NCBI GenBank assembly: GCA_023230925.1
Contig: JALNWK010000022.1
Coordinates: 1-47,313, forward strand
Length of the DNA stretch: 47,313 nt
Reading direction: 5' to 3'
Source: Limnochordia bacterium
GTDB taxonomy: Bacteria; Bacillota; Limnochordia; DUMW01
In this document: piece by piece, positions 1 to 8,860 of the stretch
Position numbering within the stretch: the stretch's first letter is position 1
Layout: the number at the start of each line of letters is the position of its first letter
Made by a program: the position numbers and the translations under genes
Notes under the pieces: model-generated
Told to the model about the DNA's origin: nothing
What the model saw: the letters and a program-made list of their open reading frames with translations, nothing else
Database searches by the model: none

Positions 1-239
1 CTGATCATATTTTTCTGCTATGCGAAAATGCCGTATTCATGGGATCGTCTTGGGGTAAACACATTTTTGCCCCAAGAGCAAATCCCGTTACAATGCCTAC
101 TTCCAAACATCGCAAATAGCTCGGGCTATCTGAGAGTAAGTTCTACCTAATCTAGTATTGTTTTCCTAGAACCCCGGGGATTGTCGTTCAATACAATATA
201 CTGCACAGTCAAGGACATTTTCTAAAAGGAAGTGATCAT
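1..239. other. Intergenic leader upstream of LysM gene
   Basis: No coding region is supported here. It holds the 5' leader of the LysM gene, including an AAAAGGAAGTG ribosome-binding site just before the ATG at 240. An AT-rich stretch near 191-202 (TACAATATACT) could be a -10 element, but I see no convincing -35 partner, so no promoter is called. Confidence 0.4.
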
Positions 240-1328
240 ATGCCATGTCCTTCTGGTTCTTTTAGTTATCCGGTAATGAGAGGAGATACACTATTTTTTA
301 TCGCCCAGCGCTACGGGACTACCGTCTCGGCGATTCTTGCCATTAACCCGCAGATCACAAACCCGGACTTAATCTTCCCCGGCGAGCTTATCTGTGTGCC
401 AACCCGTCCCCCATTTCCACCGGCACCGTGCCCAACGGGCAGTTTCCAGTACACGATCCAACTAGGTGACACCCTTTTCTTCATCGCCCAAAGGTATGGG
501 ACCACCGTGGCAGCCATTGTTGCCCTTAATCCCCAGATTACCAATCCCAATTTCATTATACAAGGCCAAGTCATTTGCGTACCGGCAACACCTCCGGCGC
601 CGGTGATGTGCCCGGCTAACGCTTTTTCCTATGCGGTCATCCAGGGTGATACCCTGTTCTTCATCGCCCAACGCTACGGCACCACGGTGTCCGCAATTCT
701 CGCTATCAATCCGCAGATTGTAAATCCGAATATTATCTTCCCCGGCCAAGTGATCTGCGTACCAGCAAGAATCACCGTTCCCCCTCCCCCACCACCGGTA
801 TGTGGACCTAATACCTTTGCTTACCTTGTCAAACGGGGAGATACCCTCTTTGGTATCGCCATCACCTACGGAACAACGGTAGCACAGATTCTAAACATTA
901 ACCCCCAGATTACCGATCCAGACCTAATTTTCCCAGGACAAGTGATCTGCGTGCCCGCTACCCCACCGGCTCCACCCCCTTGTCCTAGTGACAGCTTCTC
1001 CCTTGCCGTTAGGGCAGGAGACACTCTGTTTGTCATCGCCCAGCGATACGGTACCACCGTAGGGGACATCTTAGCCATTAATCCGCAAATTACGAATCCA
1101 AACCTTATCTTCGCTGGTCAGATTATCTGCATGCCTCAACAGCCACCCCTACCCCCTGGAGGCTGTGGGATTAATAGTTACCCCTATCCAGTGCAATTGG
1201 GTGATAACCTAAACCTAATTGCCTTCAACTATGGTACTACGGTAAGTGAAATCCTGACCGTTAACCCCCAGATCACAGACCCGGCCCAGATTGTACCTGG
1301 CCAGGTCATCTGCATTCCTATCGCATAG
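240..1328 (+). CDS. Six-LysM-repeat protein, probable spore or wall associated
   Basis: The 362-residue protein is essentially six LysM domains in tandem, each about 45 residues, joined by short Pro/Cys-rich linkers (PPxPPxPCP). Each repeat carries the signature GDTLFxIAxxYGTTVxxI, then NPQITxPxxIxxGQxICxP. LysM modules bind N-acetylglucosamine polymers such as peptidoglycan. There is no signal peptide and no catalytic domain. LysM-only proteins without signal peptides are common in endospore formers, where some (SafA type) act in coat or cortex assembly from the mother-cell cytoplasm; that role is inferred here. Paired cysteines in every repeat (start and ICxP) could cross-link. The start is the ATG with AAAAGGAAGTG upstream. 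It is monocistronic and convergent with divIVA. Confidence 0.85.
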   Translation: MPCPSGSFSYPVMRGDTLFFIAQRYGTTVSAILAINPQITNPDLIFPGELICVPTRPPFPPAPCPTGSFQYTIQLGDTLFFIAQRYGTTVAAIVALNPQITNPNFIIQGQVICVPATPPAPVMCPANAFSYAVIQGDTLFFIAQRYGTTVSAILAINPQIVNPNIIFPGQVICVPARITVPPPPPPVCGPNTFAYLVKRGDTLFGIAITYGTTVAQILNINPQITDPDLIFPGQVICVPATPPAPPPCPSDSFSLAVRAGDTLFVIAQRYGTTVGDILAINPQITNPNLIFAGQIICMPQQPPLPPGGCGINSYPYPVQLGDNLNLIAFNYGTTVSEILTVNPQITDPAQIVPGQVICIPIA

Positions 1329-1333
1329 AAGTA

Positions 1334-1359
1334 GCTAGGGAAGCAACAGCTTCCCTAGC
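1334..1359. terminator. Bidirectional hairpin between LysM gene and divIVA
   Basis: A perfect 11-bp stem (GCTAGGGAAGC / GCTTCCCTAGC) with an AACA loop lies between the two convergent stop codons. It is a plausible shared terminator, although neither side has a strong T-run. Confidence 0.65.
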
Positions 1360-1371
1360 CCTAAGCAATGT

Positions 1372-1863
1372 TCACTCATCGGCTGCCGCTGCTGCCTGCT
1401 TCTTTGAGTCAAAATCAGCCAGTGCCTCGGCGCCACGCAAAAGCTCTAAAAAGCTATACAGATAGGTCTCCATTTGGGACCGAAAAACCTGTTCTTTTTC
1501 AATCAACTGCTTTAGTGCCAGTTTCTGCTCCGCCAGCTTTGCCTCCGCCTCCCGCTGAATCTGCGCCGCCTCAAGCTGCGCACTTTCCAGAACGCTTCGC
1601 GCCTGCTTTTCGGTAGACTCCTGCAGGGCCTTGGCATTCAGCTTCGCAGTGGTAAGAATGTCTTGAATAGAGTCCTGAAGCCTACTATAGGAGGCAAGCT
1701 GTTGCTCAAGCTCCGATATCTTTGTGCGCAATCTCTGGTTCTCTTCATAAACCTGACTATATTCAAGAACCACTCGTTCAAGAAACTGATCAACCATCTC
1801 AACATCGTAGCCCCGAAATACTCGCTTGAATTTGGCCTCATGAATATCCTTTGGAGTCAGCAT
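1372..1863 (-). CDS. divIVA: DivIVA-family cell division / polarity protein
   Basis: The 163-residue protein starts MLTPKDIHEAKF, the DivIVA N-terminal membrane-binding signature, followed by FRGYDVEMVDQFLERV and a long Glu/Gln/Ala-rich coiled coil to about residue 140. DivIVA binds negatively curved membrane and recruits division and polar (sporulation chromosome-anchoring) factors. The ATG at 1863 is chosen over an upstream in-frame start because GGAGGTG sits five bases before it. It is the last gene of the ylmH-divIVA string, 25 bp after ylmH, in the same order as Bacillus subtilis. Confidence 0.93.
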   Translation of the reverse strand: MLTPKDIHEAKFKRVFRGYDVEMVDQFLERVVLEYSQVYEENQRLRTKISELEQQLASYSRLQDSIQDILTTAKLNAKALQESTEKQARSVLESAQLEAAQIQREAEAKLAEQKLALKQLIEKEQVFRSQMETYLYSFLELLRGAEALADFDSKKQAAAAADE

Positions 1864-1888
1864 CCACTCACCTCCTCCCACACACCTG

Positions 1889-2635
1889 TTATGACCTCGT
1901 TCGCATCAGTCGCAGATGCACCCGTCCTTTGCGACTGGTTCCGCCAATCTCCTCTACTACAACCCTACCTTTACCGCGGTAGGAGATCACATCTTTCTCC
2001 TTAATCGATTGGGCCGGATCATCTTCCACCTGCCAGTTCACCTTGACTCTTTCCGACTTGATCTCTTTGGCCATCTTGCTGCGGGACACACCAAACCCGG
2101 TGCTGGCCACCGCATCAAGTCTTAGGGAGGCCACAGTACCTCTAATCTCTTTTAGCTTTTGGGTACCAACATCCAGCATATCCGGATCAATCCGCACCAC
2201 CTCAACGGGGAAACTACCCACCCGGGTGAGGTTAAGAGTAATAAAGTCCGCAACTTCTGGCACCACCAATACATGACACTTATTATGACCGGGCAACAAA
2301 TCACCCAAACGATCAATTTTCAAGCCCAGGGCAGTGAGCGAACCTAAAAAATCCCGATGAGTCAACGTCCCGTCCCACTTCCCGGTAATCTCAACTGCCC
2401 CGATGGGCTCATCGAAGCTATCCGCGGAAAGATAGTCGGGATAGACTACTAAACGTTGCCTTTCCGCACCCGGGTAGCCTCCAAAAAACCGGTACACAAT
2501 ACCTCGGATACTTCTTGCTACGGCCTCGGCCTCATCCTGGGCTGCCGGATCCAAAAACCCCGTAGCCATGGCCTTATTATTGTTGTACGCCTGTTCTGCA
2601 AGATCTCGAATTCTTGCCTCCAAATCCTGTGGCAT
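1889..2635 (-). CDS. ylmH: YlmH-like RNA-binding protein (S4 domain)
   Basis: The 248-residue protein matches the YlmH family in length, context and layout. An N-terminal domain contains FFGGYPGAERQRLVVYP, a central domain follows, and a C-terminal S4 RNA-binding domain lies at roughly residues 180-245 (KSERVKVNWQ, then DVISYRGKGRVVV). S4 domains bind structured RNA, and YlmH proteins are ribosome associated. The ATG is preceded by AGGAGG at good spacing. It lies between yggT (10 bp upstream) and divIVA (25 bp downstream), the conserved order. Confidence 0.9.
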   Translation of the reverse strand: MPQDLEARIRDLAEQAYNNNKAMATGFLDPAAQDEAEAVARSIRGIVYRFFGGYPGAERQRLVVYPDYLSADSFDEPIGAVEITGKWDGTLTHRDFLGSLTALGLKIDRLGDLLPGHNKCHVLVVPEVADFITLNLTRVGSFPVEVVRIDPDMLDVGTQKLKEIRGTVASLRLDAVASTGFGVSRSKMAKEIKSERVKVNWQVEDDPAQSIKEKDVISYRGKGRVVVEEIGGTSRKGRVHLRLMRTRS

Positions 2636-2645
2636 GAACTCCCTC

Positions 2646-2900
2646 CTACATCAAAGAATACCACAAAGTCCTTTCAATAAAAGAAAGGATAAGCAACGCA
2701 ATCACTGGGGAAAAGTCAATCATACCGGTTCTTGGCATGATCCGTCGAATAGGGGCAAGAACCGGCTCAGTAAGCTGAAACAAAGCATCAATTAATCGGT
2801 TGTTTCTATCAACAGGTATCCAGGAGATAAGCACCCTGATGAAAATCAGTATTTGATAAACGCGCACTAACCTTGCTGTCCAGTAGACAATTGTCTTCAT
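2646..2900 (-). CDS. yggT: YggT/YlmG family small membrane protein
   Basis: The 84-residue protein has two hydrophobic segments (about 8-28 and 60-80) around the family motif RVLISWIPVDRNN and a conserved LTEPVLAPIRRIMP. YggT/YlmG proteins sit in the membrane within division gene clusters; their exact role is poorly known. The stop codon of proC is two bases from the start, so translation is probably coupled. Confidence 0.9.
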   Translation of the reverse strand: MKTIVYWTARLVRVYQILIFIRVLISWIPVDRNNRLIDALFQLTEPVLAPIRRIMPRTGMIDFSPVIALLILSFIERTLWYSLM

Positions 2901-2903
2901 CCT

Positions 2904-3716
2904 TTATCCATCTCCCCTGGCCAGTTCTTTGGAGCGGGCGGTGGCGCTTAAGACAGCCTCGATAAGAGCAGACCGAAAACCCCGTTCTTCAAGTATCCGC
3001 AGGCCCGCCGCGGTTGTTCCAGCTGGTGAAGTAACTTGATCCTTTAACACCCCAGGATGCTGCCCGGTTTCCTCTAGAAGGCGGGCGGAACCAATCACGG
3101 TCTGTAATGTAAGTCTGCGGGCCACATCGCGCGATAGTCCTGCGGCAACTCCACCCTCAATCAAAGCCTCGATCAGTAAAAAGACATAGGCCGGCCCACT
3201 ACCACTAAGTCCGGTCACCGCATCAATTAAGTCTTCCGAAACAAAGACACATTCGCCTAAAGCCCCAAGGAGCTTGGCCACCTTCCGTTGTTCCTCTTTT
3301 GTCACCGATTGTTCGGGGGCAATAGCACTGATGCCCTGTCCAATCAGAGCCGGTGTATTGGGCATTACCCGCACAAGGGCCGCTGGTAGACAACTCTTTA
3401 GCATCTGTATGCTGATTCCTGCAGCAATGGATATGACCAGCTGCTCCTCCTTGACCAACGGTGCCAGCTCCCCTAAAAGATCCGGTATATCCTTTGGTTT
3501 TACCGCCAGGACCAAGATCGTCCCAAAGGAACAGGCAAAGGCTAAATCAGTGGTAGTCTGGATACCCAGTTGTGCCACTTCGGCCCGCTTTGCTTCCAGC
3601 TTCTCGACAACTAGGATCTGTTCCTCAGGAAACAGCTTTGCGGATAGAACACCACTAAGCAGGGCCTTTCCCATATTTCCTGCTCCGAACACCACCAAGC
3701 GTTCACCCTCTAACAT
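2904..3716 (-). CDS. proC: Pyrroline-5-carboxylate reductase
   Basis: This 270-residue NAD(P)H-dependent enzyme reduces 1-pyrroline-5-carboxylate to proline in the cytoplasm. The N-terminal Rossmann motif is VVFGAGNMGKALLSG, RVMPNTPALIGQG lies mid-protein, and the C-terminal dimerisation/active-site signature is SGSGPAYVFLLIEALIEGG. Length is typical. The ATG at 3716 is preceded by GAGGAGG with nine-base spacing; an upstream in-frame start lacks a site. Its place between sepF and yggT is seen in many Clostridia. Confidence 0.95.
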   Translation of the reverse strand: MLEGERLVVFGAGNMGKALLSGVLSAKLFPEEQILVVEKLEAKRAEVAQLGIQTTTDLAFACSFGTILVLAVKPKDIPDLLGELAPLVKEEQLVISIAAGISIQMLKSCLPAALVRVMPNTPALIGQGISAIAPEQSVTKEEQRKVAKLLGALGECVFVSEDLIDAVTGLSGSGPAYVFLLIEALIEGGVAAGLSRDVARRLTLQTVIGSARLLEETGQHPGVLKDQVTSPAGTTAAGLRILEERGFRSALIEAVLSATARSKELARGDG

Positions 3717-3730
3717 TGTCCTTGTCCTCC

Positions 3731-4156
3731 TCACAACATGGGTTCCCAAAATTCGGGACTTACTTCGGCATCAAGATGTAATTCTGTCTCTACCGTGACC
3801 GAACGGGGAACGCACAGAAAAATAGCCTCCCCTAGCCTTTTGAAATCACCATCCAAGGCATAGGTCGTTCCTCCGAGAAAATCTACGATGCGTTTGGCCA
3901 ACTGTTTTCCCGCAGCTCCAAGGCGGATGATCACCGGATAACCATTCTTTAGATGATCAGCGATCGCCTGGACTTCATCAAAGGTTTGGGGCTCCATAAT
4001 TATGATCTTCCATTCTTTTACCTTAGATATCTCCACCAATTGACCTCGCTTCACCTTGGAATTCTCCTTTTTATCTTGAACGGCGTCTTTTTCGGCAGAT
4101 TGATCATCCTGTAATCCTAGAAAGCTTAACACCTTATCCATAAAACTATGCCCCAT
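3731..4156 (-). CDS. sepF: Cell division protein SepF
   Basis: The 141-residue protein has an N-terminal membrane-targeting helix (MDKVLSFLGL), a charged variable linker (about 16-50) and a C-terminal SepF domain with EPQTFDEVQAIADHLKNG, RIVDFLGGTTYALDG and the end segment FLCVPRSVTVE. SepF anchors FtsZ to the membrane and shapes the septum. The ATG at 4156 follows AGAGGTG and overlaps the yggS stop by 11 bases. Confidence 0.93.
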   Translation of the reverse strand: MGHSFMDKVLSFLGLQDDQSAEKDAVQDKKENSKVKRGQLVEISKVKEWKIIIMEPQTFDEVQAIADHLKNGYPVIIRLGAAGKQLAKRIVDFLGGTTYALDGDFKRLGEAIFLCVPRSVTVETELHLDAEVSPEFWEPML

Positions 4157-4835
4157 TTTCACACCTCTTTTGGAAAACCGCGGTCCCAATGCGCACCATG
4201 TTCGAGCCCTCTTCCACCGCTACCGCATAATCCCCACTCATCCCCATAGACAAATACTCCATAGGAAACCCTTGGGATTCAATTTTCTCCTTGAGCAAGC
4301 GCATCTGGCGAAAGAAAGGACGGACCTGTTCTGGATCATCTACATAGGGACAGATGGTCATCAGACCAGCCACTTTAATGTGGTCAAGGTCACTTAGGGA
4401 ACTTACCAGAGCAAGAGCTTCTTCGGGTTTTACCCCATACTTAGTCTTTTCACCGCTAATATTCACCTGGACCAAGACCTCGACCACCTTATCCTTTTTT
4501 ACAGCACTCCTGGATAGTACCCTCCCAAGGCGAAGACTATCTACCGAATGGATCAGCTCGAATAAATCCAGGGCCAAATCCGCTTTGTTTGTTTGCAGGT
4601 GTCCAATCATGTGTCGACGGACAGGTTCGACTTGGGGAAACTTACGGCGCGCCTCTTGTACCCGGTTTTCACCGATATCAGTGACTCCCTGGGCGATGGC
4701 TTGATTGATCGCAGCAGCCTCCACTGATTTAGTCACTGCCACCAAGGTGACATCCTGGTAAGACCTACCGCTAACGGCAGCTGCTTCAGCAATATTCCTA
4801 CGAATCTGTTCAATATTCCTTGCGATGAAATCCAA
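4146..4835 (-). CDS. yggS: PLP homeostasis protein YggS/YlmE
   Basis: The 229-residue protein is a single-domain PLP-binding TIM barrel of the YggS/PROSC family. The PLP lysine lies in VTLVAVTKSVE, followed by GENRVQEARRKF, HMIGHLQTNK and the C-terminal phosphate-binding LSMGMSGDYAVAVEEG and MVRIGTAVF. The family maintains cellular pyridoxal phosphate balance and has no classic catalytic reaction. It is the B. subtilis ylmE position, overlapping sepF. Confidence 0.94.
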   Translation of the reverse strand: MDFIARNIEQIRRNIAEAAAVSGRSYQDVTLVAVTKSVEAAAINQAIAQGVTDIGENRVQEARRKFPQVEPVRRHMIGHLQTNKADLALDLFELIHSVDSLRLGRVLSRSAVKKDKVVEVLVQVNISGEKTKYGVKPEEALALVSSLSDLDHIKVAGLMTICPYVDDPEQVRPFFRQMRLLKEKIESQGFPMEYLSMGMSGDYAVAVEEGSNMVRIGTAVFQKRCENGA

Positions 4836-4855
4836 CGTCTAAACCCCTACCTAAC

Positions 4856-5983
4856 TTATTTCAACTGCACATGATTTCCAGGGGCCACACCGCTTATGAC
4901 CGCCTGCCTTCCATCATTATACAATAAATCCACGGGCCTGAATACCGGGCCGGTCTCTGTGCTTACGTAAACACCCACCTGCTCACCCGCTCTCACCAAG
5001 GCTTTTTGGGGCACAATTGAACCGGTATAGACCTCGATTACAATTTCTGCCGGCTCCCAGATCATGGTCACAAATTCAGGTAAGAACCGTTTAGTCTCTA
5101 GCATCACTCCAGCAGTTGTCGCACTCTCTACAACCTTACAGACCACAGCTTCCACACTGGTTCCAAGGTGCGGCCAGTTTACCGTCACCTGTTTGCCTAG
5201 CGGTAAGGCGCTTAGATCCTCCACCGGGATAAATAGGTAAAAACTGAAATTATCTACAACACGAAAGATGGGCTCGCCCCGCTTGACTTGCTTATCTTCA
5301 GTGCTAGACCAGCGCACCCCTTCTAAGGTTTTTGGATTTAACTGGCCCATGTCGTTAAGACCTAAAAGATCTAGGGGCTCCCCTAAGATAATGTTAAAGC
5401 TGACCAAACCAGCCCCATCTACCCGGACCAGACTAATACTCGCGGATAGTTCATCGAAGATCCCCTGTAGCTTAACAGTAAGCCCCTGTAGTTCCCTATC
5501 CCTAGCCCCACGCAGACTCTCGATTTCAGAACGCAATGCTTCCCCTTGACTGGGATCCTTAAGACCTAAAAGCTCATTCTGTTTTTGGTTGATCAGTTGA
5601 TTATATTCTGTCTCGATCCGGTTGATCTCTTGGCGGGTCTTATTCAGTGTCTGCGCCAGGCCTTCCTCCTGCTCACCCTTTAGCTCACAAACGATCCCGT
5701 TAGCGGCCACCCGCTGCCCTTCTTGCACAAGTGCAGTCAATAAGCCCCCTCTGGGCGCGTAGTAGGTGGTTTCCTGGCGTATGGCATAGGTGTTTGCGGC
5801 AATCTTAAACGACAGACTTCCAGATAGCACCTCAGCGGTTTTCGTGCCAATTCCTCCGCCAATTAGCGTAGAGAGAGCCTTAATTAGAATGATCACTAAG
5901 ACCCCCAAAAGAATCAGGCGCAGACGGGGCATTTTCGGTGCTTTGCCCCTTTTTTCTCTAAGATATGTAATTTTCTCTGCCAT
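4856..5983 (-). CDS. HlyD-like membrane-anchored adaptor protein
   Basis: The 375-residue protein has a basic N-terminus, one membrane helix (about residues 20-42) and an extracytoplasmic part. A biotinyl-lipoyl-like half motif (YYAPRGGLLTALVQEGQRV) is followed by a coiled coil (about 105-165) and a second beta-rich half, then a C-terminal SH3-like part. This is the HlyD/RND adaptor architecture, usually linking an inner-membrane transporter to the outside. No transporter partner is adjacent, but relatives in this division cluster are frequent in Clostridia with unknown function. The start at 5983 follows GGGTGG; an in-frame GTG lies four codons upstream. Confidence 0.75.
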   Translation of the reverse strand: MAEKITYLREKRGKAPKMPRLRLILLGVLVIILIKALSTLIGGGIGTKTAEVLSGSLSFKIAANTYAIRQETTYYAPRGGLLTALVQEGQRVAANGIVCELKGEQEEGLAQTLNKTRQEINRIETEYNQLINQKQNELLGLKDPSQGEALRSEIESLRGARDRELQGLTVKLQGIFDELSASISLVRVDGAGLVSFNIILGEPLDLLGLNDMGQLNPKTLEGVRWSSTEDKQVKRGEPIFRVVDNFSFYLFIPVEDLSALPLGKQVTVNWPHLGTSVEAVVCKVVESATTAGVMLETKRFLPEFVTMIWEPAEIVIEVYTGSIVPQKALVRAGEQVGVYVSTETGPVFRPVDLLYNDGRQAVISGVAPGNHVQLK

Positions 5984-5994
5984 AGTACCACCCA

Positions 5995-6618
5995 CTAAAT
6001 GAAAAGGCCTTCAATGATAAAATAGCCACCAAGAACAACTAGGGCAAAACCACAGAATAGTTGGATACCCCGCAGCAGTCCCGGAGTGAGGCGGTCTTTG
6101 CCAAGACTTAAGGCCACACCGACAAACCCATACCACAAGTAATCCGAAAGGATATGACCTAATCCAAAGGCCACCACCGCCAATATGCCGCCAACGGTCA
6201 AGGCCTCCATAATACCTTTAACGCCAAGGGTAGCCCACCACACGATCCAATGGGGGTTTGTGATACTCAGTAAGGCCCCCAGCCACACCGGATTAGTGCG
6301 CCTGGAATGTACACTCCCCTTTAGTTCCAGTTCAAAAGACGAGCTAAAAAGACCATAGCTCATCCACAAAAGGATACCCCCACCGATCACGCTGATGATC
6401 CGAAACATTGATCCACTCTGTAATAACGGTCCAATTCCCAGCACCAATCCGAAAATCATCGCCACTTCACAAAGGGCGTGACCGCAGATCAGCAAGGGGG
6501 CTGCCCAAATACCCCGCTGAGTGGTCTCACTTATGGTAACGGTAAAAAGTGGGCCGGGCACAATGGCCCCGGACAGACCCACAATGAATGAACCAACGAA
6601 GATAAGCAAAATCTCCAT
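5995..6618 (-). CDS. LysE/RhtB-type amino-acid exporter family protein
   Basis: The 207-residue protein has about six hydrophobic helices and the LysE-family N-terminal signature SGAIVPGPLFTVTI, with NPHWIVWWATLG in the middle. LysE/RhtB proteins export amino acids or similar small solutes; the substrate cannot be told from sequence. The start at 6618 is preceded by AAGGA at eight bases and is 11 bp after the uppP stop, so the two are probably cotranscribed. Confidence 0.85.
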   Translation of the reverse strand: MEILLIFVGSFIVGLSGAIVPGPLFTVTISETTQRGIWAAPLLICGHALCEVAMIFGLVLGIGPLLQSGSMFRIISVIGGGILLWMSYGLFSSSFELELKGSVHSRRTNPVWLGALLSITNPHWIVWWATLGVKGIMEALTVGGILAVVAFGLGHILSDYLWYGFVGVALSLGKDRLTPGLLRGIQLFCGFALVVLGGYFIIEGLFI

Positions 6619-6629
6619 AACGTTTTTCC

Positions 6630-7433
6630 TTATTTGATCCCGAGGAGGACTAAAGCACTTAAGAGCCATAGATACAAGGAGAAGTAAATTAGCCGACCCC
6701 GGTTTAGCACTTCCATCAGTATCTTAATAGCAATAAACCCAAAAACTGCTGCACTAATGGTTCCCACTATCACTGGCACTATGGCCTCACTGGTAATCGA
6801 GACAGAAAACAACTCCAGCACCGTGGCTCCAAGTACTGCGGGAATAGCTAGAAGAAAGGAGAATCTAGCCGCGGTGGGTCGATCCAACCCGCGAAACAGG
6901 GAAGCCCCAATGGTGGTTCCTGACCGCGAAAGGCCCGGTACTAATGCGCAGGCTTGACCGGTACCAATAACCAAAGCATCCAGTGCAGTTACTTGCCCTA
7001 ACTGTTTACCCTTACTACCAAGCCTGCCGCTAATGGCAAGAATAACCCCCGTGATACCAAGCATCAATCCCACAGTCTTAGTAGAACCAAACAGAAGCTC
7101 CAACTTTGATTTAAAAACAAGTCCCAATACCGCGGCTGGCACTGAGCCCAGGATCAACAGCCAAACCAAGTTCAGATACATCTGATCATGGGAGTTGAGT
7201 CGCCGCCGGCCTATAAAAAGTACCACTGATCGGATCATGGCCGCAATATCCTGCCAAAAAACGACAACCACAGCGATCAAGGTGCCAAAGTGTAACATTA
7301 CCTCTAGAAACAGACCAGGCCCTTCCACGCCCAAGAAATGTCCTGCCAACACCAGATGACCTGACGAACTGACTGGCAAAAACTCTGTTAGACCTTGAAC
7401 AATTCCCATAATTACTGCTTTAAAGATGGTCAT
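6630..7433 (-). CDS. uppP: Undecaprenyl-diphosphate phosphatase
   Basis: UppP (BacA) removes a phosphate from undecaprenyl diphosphate to recycle the lipid carrier for peptidoglycan. The 267-residue polytopic protein has both hallmark motifs, GLTEFLPVSSSGHLVL near the start and the later PGLSRSGTTIGASLFRG. The ATG at 7433 fits the usual N-terminus, but its ribosome-binding site is poor: GAAGGGGGAA lies about 25 bases upstream. Another in-frame ATG at 7481 has no site. Confidence 0.95.
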   Translation of the reverse strand: MTIFKAVIMGIVQGLTEFLPVSSSGHLVLAGHFLGVEGPGLFLEVMLHFGTLIAVVVVFWQDIAAMIRSVVLFIGRRRLNSHDQMYLNLVWLLILGSVPAAVLGLVFKSKLELLFGSTKTVGLMLGITGVILAISGRLGSKGKQLGQVTALDALVIGTGQACALVPGLSRSGTTIGASLFRGLDRPTAARFSFLLAIPAVLGATVLELFSVSITSEAIVPVIVGTISAAVFGFIAIKILMEVLNRGRLIYFSLYLWLLSALVLLGIK

Positions 7434-7482
7434 AGCATATCCGCAAAAACGCGGCGTTCCCCCTTCGGCTATCGTTAGCATG

Positions 7483-7491
7483 ATTATAGCA
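7483..7491 (-). promoter_or_regulatory. Extended -10 promoter for uppP
   Basis: On the minus strand the sequence reads TGCTATAAT, an extended -10 (TGnTATAAT) with no clear -35. Transcription would begin near 7475, about 40 bases ahead of the uppP ATG at 7433. Confidence 0.5.
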
Positions 7492-7519
7492 TAGATTGAA
7501 GCTTTACGCCCAGTTTTTG

Positions 7520-8731
7520 CTAGGAGAAAGTATGCCTCGCCTGGTCCATGGGTTCGTCTGCTTCATAGTCTCTTTCATCGACCCTCAGGGATCTAATCAG
7601 GCCAAGGGTACCACAGGCAAATACAATAGAAATGATCAGGTACGGCAGGCCAACTACGGTACTAGAACCGCCAATTCCCGCCAGAAGCGCGCCAACACAA
7701 TATCCACCCAGCTGAATTACCTCATTGAAGCCCGTTGCCTTGCCTCTGTCTTGGCTCAGGGAAATGTTATATACTACACAGTTTGTATATGTGAGGGCAA
7801 TGATCATTCCTAAGCTAGTTAACGCTAGAATGCTTATTGGGAGCGAGACGGGAAGGAGGAACGCAAGCAAAAACACGATTGCTCCCAAAAGTGTAGCTTT
7901 AATTAGCGGCAATGTCTCATAGTGCCAGAAGTGGTGTTTGGATAGGAATACAAAACATGCGGTCCGGGCAACTCCTATGCAGCCAATCATAAGACTTGTG
8001 CCCACAGAAGTAAGCAGAAGTCTTTGTGCTGCAATCCGTGGAAAGATGCTAACGATCATTCCCAAAGCTAGCCATGCACAAAAATTGGCCAATTGCGCGT
8101 AACCTACATAATGCAAGATCCTTTGATCTTTGTCCTTCCTTAGATCCTCTTCTTCCTGGGCCAACTCGGCTACTTGTACCTCGGGTAGATTTTTGGCCAA
8201 AAGGGCAATCATCACGGCAAAAATCCCAGATACCACAAAGGGAATACCCAGTCCCACCCGAAGAAGAGAACCGGCTAGTAAATTGCCTAGAAGTTGACCC
8301 ACACTCCATTTGAGATTGTAGCGACCAACGGTAACAATGATCTGATTAGTATCCCCTTGATACAGATCACCCATCCAAGCTTGCACCGCGGGCCAAAATA
8401 AGGCGTTGGCAAACCCAATGCCGCCAACCAAGAAGAAAGTGAGCACCAGGGAAGTACAAAAACCCATAAGTAAGTAAAGAACGATCAAACAGATACACGA
8501 AATGAGGATGGATCTTCTCCGACCGATCCGGTCGGAGAAGGGTCCAAAAACGGCGCACCCCAAGACACAGGGTAGTCGATGTAGTAGTCCAATCATGCCC
8601 ATCTGGAAGGCACTTCCACCCCGATACATAACCAAAAGAGGTAACGCAAGCATTACAATACCAATTCCAAAATCCATCAAAAACGCAAGCCAAGTAATTC
8701 GCCTATTGGAAACAGGCGCAGAAACCCCCAT
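7520..8731 (-). CDS. Major facilitator superfamily transporter
   Basis: The 403-residue protein has about 12 hydrophobic helices and an MFS loop 2-3 motif, FGPFSDRIGRRRSILIS. A charged cytoplasmic loop near the middle (VAELAQEEEDLRKDKDQRI) separates the two six-helix halves. Substrate is unknown; drug or sugar efflux are the usual guesses. The start at 8731 follows AGGAGG at nine bases; an in-frame GTG three codons upstream is too close to the site. Single gene, flanked by gaps. Confidence 0.85.
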   Translation of the reverse strand: MGVSAPVSNRRITWLAFLMDFGIGIVMLALPLLVMYRGGSAFQMGMIGLLHRLPCVLGCAVFGPFSDRIGRRRSILISCICLIVLYLLMGFCTSLVLTFFLVGGIGFANALFWPAVQAWMGDLYQGDTNQIIVTVGRYNLKWSVGQLLGNLLAGSLLRVGLGIPFVVSGIFAVMIALLAKNLPEVQVAELAQEEEDLRKDKDQRILHYVGYAQLANFCAWLALGMIVSIFPRIAAQRLLLTSVGTSLMIGCIGVARTACFVFLSKHHFWHYETLPLIKATLLGAIVFLLAFLLPVSLPISILALTSLGMIIALTYTNCVVYNISLSQDRGKATGFNEVIQLGGYCVGALLAGIGGSSTVVGLPYLIISIVFACGTLGLIRSLRVDERDYEADEPMDQARHTFS

Positions 8732-8860
8732 ATACCCCACCCTCCTACCCCGGACCTTTCGTCCGTCACTGACTCAACTTCTATAATTGTGCGGGAGCCT
8801 TAGCATCGGTTTAGAAAGACTCGGTCATTACTCTTGTTCTAACTCATCCCCTTATTGTCT

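Noticed and set aside
240..1328. Regular DNA repeats that resemble a tandem or CRISPR-like array
   Set aside because: They are the codons of six LysM domains in one long open frame; units are about 170-190 bases and diverged, not short identical repeats with spacers.
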